Shown: positions 1 to 4,970 of the stretch, piece by piece
How positions within the stretch are numbered: the stretch's first letter is position 1
Layout: each line of letters starts with the position of its first letter
Assembly: GCA_021821225.1 (NCBI GenBank)
Contig: JAKACR010000192.1
Coordinates: 1-5,793, forward strand
DNA: 5,793 bases
Direction: 5' to 3'
DNA from: Bacillota bacterium
Lineage (GTDB): Bacteria > Bacillota > Bacilli > Alicyclobacillales > SLC66
Translations under genes and position numbers: made by a program
The notes under the pieces: model-generated
What the model was told of the DNA's origin: nothing
Seen by the model: only the letters and a program-made list of their open reading frames with translations
The model's database searches: none

Positions 1-35
1 TTGAACAGGCTCTAAAATTGTAACATTAACTGAAC

Positions 36-72
36 AAAAAAACCCTCCCCCGCCACGTTCCAGGGGAGGGTT
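36..72 (-). terminator. Intrinsic terminator of gerE
   Basis: Read on the minus strand, the sequence 4 nt after the gerE stop forms a 10-bp perfect stem. The arms are AACCCTCCCC (plus 41-50) and GGGGAGGGTT (plus 63-72), with a 12-nt loop. A run of seven T follows directly on the minus strand (plus 36-42 are A). This is a canonical Rho-independent terminator. Its preservation shows that the 3' end of the interrupted gene is in its original setting. Confidence 0.92.
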
Positions 73-75
73 GAA

Positions 76-171
76 TCATATCTGCAGTTCTCCGAGCCTG
101 ACAAGTTCGACCACCGCCTGTGACCGCCCCTTCACATTCAGCTTTTTCATCACATTAGAGATATATCCAGT
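76..171 (-). pseudogene. gerE: gerE 3' fragment (LuxR-type sporulation regulator), interrupted
   Basis: The fragment encodes the last ~31 residues of a LuxR/GerE-type helix-turn-helix protein, including GYISNVMKKLNVKGRSQA and the tail VVELVRLGELQI before the stop at 76-78. As I recall it, Bacillus subtilis GerE (74 aa) ends HISNAMQKLGVKGRSQAVVELLRMGELEL. The KGRSQAVVEL block and the short GEL ending separate GerE from ordinary NarL-type response regulators. GerE is the late mother-cell DNA-binding regulator that acts with sigma-K on spore-coat genes. Homology stops just upstream of the GYISN segment, in the middle of the recognition helix. The upstream reading frame stays open to about 261 but has no HTH similarity (no LT-RE-EV or KEIA blocks), so that extension is artefactual. 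About 43 N-terminal residues are missing and not found elsewhere in the window. The gene is broken here, unless a recombination event rejoins it. A GerE-like paralogue is the main alternative. Confidence 0.82.
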
Positions 172-178
172 GGTGCGC
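160..178. other. Probable integration junction (attL/attR half-site) in gerE
   Basis: GerE-like coding sequence is convincing up to the codons for Tyr (163-165) and possibly Gly (166-168) of the minus strand. The next codons (Thr-Thr-Arg-Arg) no longer fit the conserved T-V-R of GerE recognition helices. The break lies ~300 bp from the start of a large serine recombinase, the usual distance for such an enzyme next to its own attachment site. The exact crossover dinucleotide cannot be set from one junction. The second junction is not in this window. Confidence 0.5.
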
Positions 179-221
179 CGAATCCAGACCTCTCCCGTGA
201 CAAGTGGCCAGGCGCACCGCG

Positions 222-229
222 CATACAGT
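222..229 (+). promoter_or_regulatory. Possible sigma-E/sigma-K-like -10 element
   Basis: CATACAGT matches the CATACAnT form of the mother-cell sigma-E -10 element, and the preceding G gives the GCATA seen at sigma-K promoters. It lies just upstream of the 56-aa ORF. The -35 side is weak: there is no ATA at the sigma-E position, and the nearest ACA (200-202) is ~19 bp away. Transcription would begin near 236, placing the Shine-Dalgarno at the extreme 5' end of the RNA. A chance match is quite possible. Confidence 0.25.
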
Positions 230-235
230 GTGACG

Positions 236-240
236 GGAGG
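236..240 (+). promoter_or_regulatory. Shine-Dalgarno of the 56-aa ORF
   Basis: GGAGG inside a longer GGGAGGGAG run (235-243) lies 9 nt before the GTG at 250. It is strong enough to fix the start of a small gene that uses GTG. Confidence 0.7.
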
Positions 241-249
241 GAGAGATCC

Positions 250-420
250 GTGCGACCACACCCGTCCAGTTCGGAACCATACGTCAAGATCTGCGAAGTC
301 ATTCTTCCCGGCGGCCGGACCCTGTCATTTCACTGCCGGAAAGAAGGGCCGAAACGGGAGGACGCGGTAAAAAAAGTGTACGATATCGCGGTCGACGCGC
401 TGCGAAGAAAACTGGACTAA
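250..420 (+). CDS. Small basic protein, 56 aa, unknown function; candidate recombination directionality factor
   Basis: I do not recognise this gene by family. It starts at GTG 250, nine bases after a GGAGG, and ends in three consecutive in-frame stops (TAA TGA TAA, 418-426). The 56-residue product is rich in Lys and Arg. A short N-terminal segment leads into two likely beta strands around YVKICEVIL (11-19) and RTLSFHCR (23-30), then a charged amphipathic helix at about 36-56 ending DALRRKLD. There is no signal peptide or membrane segment. It lies between the gerE junction and the recombinase, co-oriented with the latter (52 bp gap). Large serine recombinases need a small accessory protein to run excision; SprB of SP-beta, similarly small, does this for SprA. 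Position and size make this a candidate for that role, or for a repressor of the recombinase, but no sequence match supports either. Coding status is fairly secure from the SD, the composition and the defined stop. Confidence 0.65.
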   Translation: MRPHPSSSEPYVKICEVILPGGRTLSFHCRKEGPKREDAVKKVYDIAVDALRRKLD

Positions 421-429
421 TGATAAACA

Positions 430-447
430 GCGCGGCGATCGCCGCGC
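430..447. repeat. 18-bp perfect palindrome upstream of the recombinase
   Basis: GCGCGGCGATCGCCGCGC is its own reverse complement over 18 bp, with no spacer. It sits 3 bp after the last of the triple stops of the small ORF and 13 bp before the recombinase Shine-Dalgarno. It could be an operator for a dimeric repressor or, in RNA, a GC-rich hairpin in the leader of the recombinase gene. No T-run follows, so it is not an ordinary intrinsic terminator. Confidence 0.6.
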
Positions 448-460
448 AATTCTATCGCAC

Positions 461-467
461 AGGTGAT
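461..467 (+). promoter_or_regulatory. Shine-Dalgarno of the recombinase
   Basis: AGGTGAT is complementary to the 3' end of 16S rRNA (the AGGAGGTGAT register) and lies 5 nt before the ATG at 473. It supports that ATG as the true start. Confidence 0.65.
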
Positions 468-472
468 GTAAC

Positions 473-2029
473 ATGGAGAGGGCAGCCATCTATGTTCGGG
501 TATCCACGGACGCCGAATCGCAAAAAGACTCCCCGCTCAACCAGATTGCCACATGCCAGGAGTACGCGCAATCGATCGGCATGCGCACTTCCGACGCGCT
601 CATTTACAATGACGCCGGCATCCCAGGAACGGAATTAGCCAATCGACCGGAGGTCCAGCGCATGCTGACCGATGCGCGGACAGGCAAATTCGACGCGATC
701 CTGTTCACCGCCATCTCCCGCTTCAGCCGGGATTTGAGCGACGCGTTCAGCACCAAAAAACGCCTTGAGACCGTGTATGGTATCCGACTCATCAGCATCG
801 AGGAAGGATACGATTCGGCTGTCGAAGGCCGCAATTCAGAGATGGTTTTCACGGTGCACGCCATGCTGGCCGCCCACAAGAGCCGCGAAATGTCCCAGTC
901 CATCAGGCGCGGACTCAGGCAATCCGCCAGACGCGGGCGCCATATCGGCAATATCGCGCCGTTTGGCTACCGGAAGGCGACAGATGGGACACTGCTGCCC
1001 GATCCGCAATTCGCGCCTGTTGTGCAGGACATTTTCACCATGTGTCTGTCCGGACTTGGCGCGAAAGTGATCGCCGATGCGCTCAATGCGCGCCGGATTC
1101 CAACTGCGTCCGCGCTGCGGTCGAAGCGGTCCACGTCCTGGCAGGCTTCAACGGTCAACGCCATGCTTCACAACCAGGCGTATACGGGCACCATCGTCGC
1201 CCATAAGCGCACCGCCATGCAGGACCTGGAGTACTCGCGCCGTGTCGACCACCCTGTCAAACGCCTGCATTTGAGAGAGGAAAAAGAGTGGGTGGTCGTT
1301 CCCGAGGCGCACGAACCGATCGTCGACGGGTCCACGTTCGCCGCTGTCCAGCGTCTGCTTGATCTGAAAGCGCGCCACAAGGGAGTCAGGAGAAACGCCA
1401 ATCTTCTCGCCGGGCTACTGGTCTGCGCGTCATGCGGCAGCAGGATGATCGTCACGGGAGGTGCGAGGAAACGATCGCAGCATCCGTACCAATACATCGT
1501 GTGCTCCAGGGTCAGGCGCATCGGCAAAGCGGCCTGCGACAATCACGCCATCACGCCCTACGGTGACCTCCTTGGCGCCGTTCTGGAAATGCTCGGACAC
1601 CTTGCGCTGTACGACGCCGAAACGGAACTTTCCCACGCACTCGCCCAGTCGCGCACCAATGGCCGCACGACCGCGGAGCGCCGCCTCACTGTCATGCACG
1701 CTGAGCTTAACCGGATAGAGGAAGAACAAAAACAAAATCTTCATGCTTTTCACACCGGCCTGTTCCCGCCCCATATCATTGAGGATGCGCAGCACGGCCT
1801 GATGGAGAGGGCGAATGCATTGCGCGGCGAGATCGTTCGCCTGCGTCAGGAAGAGGAGGAGAAGGAACGTTTGAACCGCCTGCTGCCACACCAATCTGCG
1901 TGGGATATCTTTGGGAATGGCGAACTGTACGACGGGATCACCCGGCGCATGGCGTTGCAGTGCTTGCTGGACGACATCGTCATCGATCGAACCGGAAACA
2001 TTGAGGTGCATTTTTCCTGGTCAGAATAA
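473..2029 (+). CDS. Large serine recombinase (site-specific integrase/excisionase)
   Basis: The 518-aa protein has the full architecture of a large serine recombinase. The N-terminal resolvase-type catalytic domain (about 3-150) contains AIYVRVSTD with the nucleophile Ser11 and Arg9, and SRFSRD with catalytic arginines Arg83 and Arg86. A linker helix rich in Arg (142-157) follows. The recombinase domain (about 160-290) starts at NIAPFGYRK. A zinc ribbon comes next, with Cys318-x2-Cys321 and Cys344-x10-Cys355. A glutamate/arginine-rich coiled-coil region lies at about 403-470, broken near 425-435, and is the part that controls integration versus excision in this family. The C-terminus ends in a beta-rich stretch. 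No frameshift or missing catalytic residue is seen, so the enzyme should be active. The start ATG is fixed by AGGTGAT and by the conserved position of Ser11. It lies ~300 bp from the gerE junction, which suggests it inserted there and can excise. The family is close to SpoIVCA/SprA-like enzymes and phage integrases; which of these cannot be decided by eye. Confidence 0.95.
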   Translation: MERAAIYVRVSTDAESQKDSPLNQIATCQEYAQSIGMRTSDALIYNDAGIPGTELANRPEVQRMLTDARTGKFDAILFTAISRFSRDLSDAFSTKKRLETVYGIRLISIEEGYDSAVEGRNSEMVFTVHAMLAAHKSREMSQSIRRGLRQSARRGRHIGNIAPFGYRKATDGTLLPDPQFAPVVQDIFTMCLSGLGAKVIADALNARRIPTASALRSKRSTSWQASTVNAMLHNQAYTGTIVAHKRTAMQDLEYSRRVDHPVKRLHLREEKEWVVVPEAHEPIVDGSTFAAVQRLLDLKARHKGVRRNANLLAGLLVCASCGSRMIVTGGARKRSQHPYQYIVCSRVRRIGKAACDNHAITPYGDLLGAVLEMLGHLALYDAETELSHALAQSRTNGRTTAERRLTVMHAELNRIEEEQKQNLHAFHTGLFPPHIIEDAQHGLMERANALRGEIVRLRQEEEEKERLNRLLPHQSAWDIFGNGELYDGITRRMALQCLLDDIVIDRTGNIEVHFSWSE

Positions 2030-2049
2030 TGTCTTCCCCTTGAAAAACC

Positions 2050-2220
2050 TGTTCAAAAGGTGGGCAGGGTTGACCCACGCAGCGCAATGGGACATGGGAT
2101 AAACCGAGTGTGCAGTGGACATTATCCCATGTCCCTAAGCGTACGTTTTCGGGTACGTGAGGGAGCATTTCTGGCGATGACGCGGCAATGCGCCGGGGAG
2201 TTCTGCCCACTTTTTGAACA
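2050..2220. repeat. MITE-like unit with 18-bp terminal inverted repeats
   Basis: The left end TGTTCAAAAGGTGGGCAG (2050-2067) and the right end CTGCCCACTTTTTGAACA (2203-2220) are inverted copies with one mismatch in 18. The unit is ~171 bp, has no plausible gene, and contains a further 14-bp inverted repeat. The bases ACC flank it on both sides (2047-2049 and 2221-2223), or AACC if the last A is shared, which could be a short target duplication. This fits a non-autonomous transposable element or another dispersed foldback repeat. It lies 20 bp after the recombinase stop, so it could also be part of the end of that element. It accounts for about half of the 347-bp gap between the recombinase and mdh; the remainder (2221-2363) shows nothing I can name. 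Confidence 0.5.
2089..2135. repeat. 14-bp perfect inverted repeat, 19-bp loop
   Basis: GGGACATGGGATAA (2089-2102) and TTATCCCATGTCCC (2122-2135) are perfect reverse complements. A third GGACAT at 2117-2122 can pair instead with ATGTCC at 2129-2134 around a 6-nt loop, so two exclusive hairpins are possible. No T-run follows closely, arguing against a simple terminator. It is nested inside the larger inverted repeat. Confidence 0.75.
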
Positions 2221-2363
2221 ACCAATTGAAGAGACGGGCCGGTCCCAAAATAGTTCAACCCGCTCATGCGGTCCACCGTCTGCAAGGCTAAACTTGGTTG
2301 CGACGCGGGGCACAGGATCATGAAACACCGTGCACAAAGCCGCGAGCAAAAAAGGCGGCGCGT

Positions 2364-2369
2364 GAGGGG
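2364..2369 (+). promoter_or_regulatory. Shine-Dalgarno deciding the mdh start
   Basis: GAGGGG lies 7 nt before the GTG at 2377. The upstream in-frame ATGs (2266, 2320) have no comparable site at correct spacing; 2320 has only AGGA three to four bases away. The GTG also gives the family's usual protein length. Confidence 0.65.
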
Positions 2370-2376
2370 CGATCGT

Positions 2377-3309
2377 GTGATCTCGAAACGGCCAAAAATC
2401 ACTGTCGTGGGGTCCGGCAATGTCGGATCGACCGTCGCGCAGTACGTGGCGCGAAGGGAACTGGGAGATGTGGTCCTCACCGACATTCTTGAGGGAGTGG
2501 CGGCGGGAAAGGCGCTCGACATGCAGGAGTCCGCCCCGCTTGACGGCTTTGACAGCCAGCTTCAGGGAACCGCAGACTACGATCTGACCGGCCGTTCCGA
2601 CATCGTTGTCATCACGGCAGGAAGCGGAAGAAAACCCGGCATAAACCGCGACGATCTCGCGCAATCCAACGCGAAGGTCGTCCGGCAGGTCGTGCGCGAA
2701 ATCGTAGTGCGTTCGCCGGACGCCCAGTTGATTCTGGTCACGAATCCGTGCGATGTCATGTCGTATGTCGCCTATCGCGAAAGCGGATTCCCGGCAGAGC
2801 GCGTCATCGGGCTGGGCGGCGTTCTGGATTCATCCCGCTTTCGCGCGTTTATCGCGCTGGAACTGGACGTATCGATGGAGGATGTCTCAGCGCTCGTCCT
2901 GGGCGGACACGGCGATGAAATGGTCCCGCTGCCAAGATACTCCTACGTAAGCGGCATTCCTATCGAAACATTGTTGGACCGTCAGAAGATCGACCGCATC
3001 ATTGAGAGAACGCGGCACGGCGGCACGGAGATCGTGCGCCATCTGACAATAGGAGGCGCCTACTACGCTCCCGGCTCTTCCATTTTGCAGATGATTGAGG
3101 CGATCGTGAAAGACAGGCGGCGCATCCTGCCCTGTTCCGCGTACGTGACCGGACAGTACGGCGTCCACGACCTGTTTCTCGGCGTGCCCGTGCTGCTTGG
3201 AGGGCACGGCGCCGAACGGATCGTCGAACTGGAATTGACCAAGGAAGAACAGACCGCATTGCATCGCTCGGCCGACAACATCCGCCGAGTGATCGGTCAA
3301 CTATCATAG
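2377..3309 (+). CDS. mdh: Malate dehydrogenase (NAD+, LDH-like type)
   Basis: This cytoplasmic TCA-cycle enzyme oxidises malate to oxaloacetate with NAD+. From GTG 2377 the product is 310 aa, close to the ~312 aa usual for Bacillus-type Mdh. The Rossmann motif GSGNVG is at 12-17, with Asp36 at the end of the second strand (NAD over NADP). The active-site loop GRKPGINR holds the substrate arginines Arg85 and Arg91; the Arg at 85, where lactate dehydrogenase has Gln, marks malate specificity. Asn123 lies in TNPCD. Asp151 and Arg154 lie in VLDSSRFR, and the catalytic His178 in GGHGDEMVP completes the Asp-His pair. An in-frame ATG at 2266 would add 37 residues (one at 2320 would add 19), a basic stretch absent from the family, so I reject it. 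The partners citZ and icd are not upstream here; instead a repeat and a serine recombinase precede it, which suggests a rearranged neighbourhood. It converges on the Rieske flavoprotein gene with ~105 bp between, and no strong terminator is visible there. Confidence 0.95.
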   Translation: MISKRPKITVVGSGNVGSTVAQYVARRELGDVVLTDILEGVAAGKALDMQESAPLDGFDSQLQGTADYDLTGRSDIVVITAGSGRKPGINRDDLAQSNAKVVRQVVREIVVRSPDAQLILVTNPCDVMSYVAYRESGFPAERVIGLGGVLDSSRFRAFIALELDVSMEDVSALVLGGHGDEMVPLPRYSYVSGIPIETLLDRQKIDRIIERTRHGGTEIVRHLTIGGAYYAPGSSILQMIEAIVKDRRRILPCSAYVTGQYGVHDLFLGVPVLLGGHGAERIVELELTKEEQTALHRSADNIRRVIGQLS

Positions 3310-3414
3310 ACCCCACGGCTAGGCTGCCGGGGACTTCCCGCAGGCATTTGGTTAGGGGACCTGCCGCTCCATACGGATGTGTGATCGAGTACGCGAAAAA
3401 ATGCAGACCGCCGC

Positions 3415-4938
3415 CTACAGCAGGCGCTTGAGCCCCGACTTGGCCGGTCCTTCCACAACGGCGCCATCGAAGGAAAAGCGGGATCCGTGGCAGGGACAGT
3501 CCCACGTCCGGTCCCCGCGATTCCACACCACCTCGCACCCCATATGCGTGCAGGTCGTATCGACGACATGGAACTGTCCACCGTCATCCTGGTATGCGCC
3601 CGCACGCCCGCCCTCAAAGGTGACAACGGCACCCTCTCCCTTTGCCAGATCGTCAATCCTGCGGGCGGGCCGCTCCCATTTCCCTTTGACCAGGTGCCCT
3701 GCGGCAACGGCATTTTGCACGACAACCCGCTTTAACGCCGGATCCGCGTAGAAGCGGGACGGCCTGTAGAGCTCGCGGTACGGACTGTCCCGCTTTATGA
3801 CGATATCCCGCAGCAGCAGCGCGGCAGTCGTCCCGGTGGTCATGCCCCACTTGCGGTAACCCGTCGCCACGAGAATGTTGGCGTGACTCGCCGTGATTTC
3901 CCCGATGTACGCGACGTTGTCCAGCGTCGTCAGATCTTGCGCGGACCAGCGGTACAATACGTCATGACGGTCGAGCACCTGTGCGCCGAACGTCTCAAGC
4001 GCCCGGTAATGCGCCAGTGTGTCGCCTCCGTCCCCAGTCCTGTGGCCCTCCCCGCCGATCAGGACCATGGTCCGGTCGCCCAGCGGCGCAGAGCGCAGCG
4101 AGCGCGACGGATTGTCCGCGCTGATGTACATGCCTCCCGGATAATCGCTTTTGGCGGCAACCGCAACGACGTACGAACGCTCCGCCTGCATGCGCGCAAA
4201 GTAGAATCCAAGCGCATCGTAAAAGGGAAAGTGTGTGCCGATCAGCAGAAAATCAGCCGACACCTGCCAGCCGCCGCGGGTGATGACCGTCGGACGCGCT
4301 CCTTCCTTGACGGCGACGCAGAGCGTGTGCTCGAAGACCTGCCCTCCCAGCTCCCGAATCCCGCTAACCAGACTGTCCAGGTAACGCAGCGGATGAAATT
4401 GCGCCTGTCCCTTCATGCAAAGCGCGTTTCGAACCGGAATGGCAAACGGAATCCTGTCGACGAGCGCGCCGTCAATCCCCAGGCTCGCGTACGACTGGTA
4501 TTCCCGCTCGACCTGCCGCGCCGCCTTATCCGTGGTCGTATAGACAAACGCGTCCTGTTGCGCGAAGTCACACTCTATCTTGCGCTCCCGAATTGTTTCT
4601 TTTATGAAATGGAGCGCTCCCATGGATGCGTCGTAATACAGCCTCGCCTTGTCGCGGTTCATATGCCCGGTCAATTCATGATAGATCAGGCCGTGCTGCG
4701 CCGTAATCTTTGCGGTGGTGTGCCCCGTGGTGCCCTTCATCAACCTGTCCGCTTCAAGCAGCGCGACGTTCAGGCCATCCCGGCACAGCAGATAGGCGGC
4801 AGTGATCCCGGTGATCCCTCCGCCGATCACTACGACATCGACGTTTAGATCGCGATCGAGCGCCGGAAAGTCCGGCAAGTCGATCGAAGCGCGCCAGTAA
4901 GAAAGAGGCGGCATTTCATCCACTGACTCATGTGTCAC
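3415..4938 (-). CDS. FAD-dependent oxidoreductase with C-terminal Rieske [2Fe-2S] domain (YhfW-like)
   Basis: The 507-aa protein fuses two redox domains. The N-terminal DAO-type FAD domain starts with VVVIGGGITGITAAYLL (Gly39-x-Gly pattern at 39-44), with Glu62 at the end of the second strand to bind the FAD ribose. GTTGHTTAKIT (69-79) is typical of this subfamily, and a second FAD-contact stretch, TGYRKWGMTTGT, lies at about 355-376. The C-terminal Rieske domain (about 412-507) has Cys463-x-His465 and Cys481-x2-His484 as cluster ligands, plus Cys468 and Cys483 for the disulfide seen in high-potential Rieske proteins. No signal peptide or membrane segment is seen, so it is probably cytoplasmic. 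Length and order match B. subtilis YhfW, whose substrate is unknown to me; an amine or amino acid is likely for the fold. The GTG start is chosen over ATG 4914 because GGAGG lies 9 nt before it. The gene follows cbiA by 32 bp and is probably co-transcribed with it. Confidence 0.9.
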   Translation of the reverse strand: MTHESVDEMPPLSYWRASIDLPDFPALDRDLNVDVVVIGGGITGITAAYLLCRDGLNVALLEADRLMKGTTGHTTAKITAQHGLIYHELTGHMNRDKARLYYDASMGALHFIKETIRERKIECDFAQQDAFVYTTTDKAARQVEREYQSYASLGIDGALVDRIPFAIPVRNALCMKGQAQFHPLRYLDSLVSGIRELGGQVFEHTLCVAVKEGARPTVITRGGWQVSADFLLIGTHFPFYDALGFYFARMQAERSYVVAVAAKSDYPGGMYISADNPSRSLRSAPLGDRTMVLIGGEGHRTGDGGDTLAHYRALETFGAQVLDRHDVLYRWSAQDLTTLDNVAYIGEITASHANILVATGYRKWGMTTGTTAALLLRDIVIKRDSPYRELYRPSRFYADPALKRVVVQNAVAAGHLVKGKWERPARRIDDLAKGEGAVVTFEGGRAGAYQDDGGQFHVVDTTCTHMGCEVVWNRGDRTWDCPCHGSRFSFDGAVVEGPAKSGLKRLL

Positions 4939-4947
4939 GCGCGAAGG

Positions 4948-4952
4948 CCTCC
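4948..4952 (-). promoter_or_regulatory. Shine-Dalgarno of the Rieske flavoprotein gene
   Basis: On the minus strand GGAGG lies 9 nt before the GTG at 4938, inside the 32-bp gap after the cbiA stop. It decides for the GTG rather than the in-frame ATG eight codons later. Confidence 0.7.
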
Positions 4953-4970
4953 ATTGATGGATGTCGCCTT

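Larger units (their letters stand above)
166..2029 (+). mobile_element. Serine-recombinase element inserted in gerE (right end not defined)
   Basis: This is the minimal visible extent of the inserted DNA, from the gerE break to the end of the recombinase gene. It carries a 56-aa ORF and a 518-aa large serine recombinase, both reading away from the junction. Serine recombinases in sporulation genes are known from skin in sigK and the SP-beta prophage in spsM of B. subtilis. No phage structural, conjugation or cargo genes are seen. The sequence after 2030 holds a short repeat and then the housekeeping gene mdh, so the right end is either near 2030-2230 with the gerE 5' half deleted, or far outside the window. 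Confidence 0.5.

Noticed and set aside
172..261. Upstream continuation of the gerE frame as a 61-aa LuxR-like protein
   Set aside because: The extra 30 residues have no helix-turn-helix blocks and no good RBS; the open frame is an accident of the junction and overlaps the leader of the 56-aa ORF.
2113..2118. CAGTGG shared with the gerE junction (168-173) as a possible second attachment core
   Set aside because: Only 6 bp match, flanks do not align, and no gerE 5' coding sequence lies beside it.
2226..2254. TTGAAG - 17 bp - AATAGT as a sigma-A promoter for mdh
   Set aside because: Each hexamer matches only four of six positions; not distinguishable from chance in this sequence.
2060..2323. 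87-aa plus-strand ORF in the gap before mdh
   Set aside because: It runs through both inverted repeats, has no recognisable domain, and lacks a convincing RBS.
2266..2376. Longer mdh start at ATG 2266 or 2320
   Set aside because: It would add a basic extension absent from the family; GTG 2377 has a proper Shine-Dalgarno and gives normal length.
3310..3426. Terminators between the convergent mdh and flavoprotein genes
   Set aside because: A bulged hairpin after mdh (about 3327-3343) lacks a T-run, and the 5-bp stem at 3412-3426 overlaps the flavoprotein stop with its T-run 10 nt too far; neither meets the usual standard.
3883..4848. 321-aa plus-strand ORF opposite the Rieske flavoprotein
   Set aside because: Antisense shadow of a well-supported gene in GC-rich DNA; Arg/Val-rich low-complexity product with no motif.
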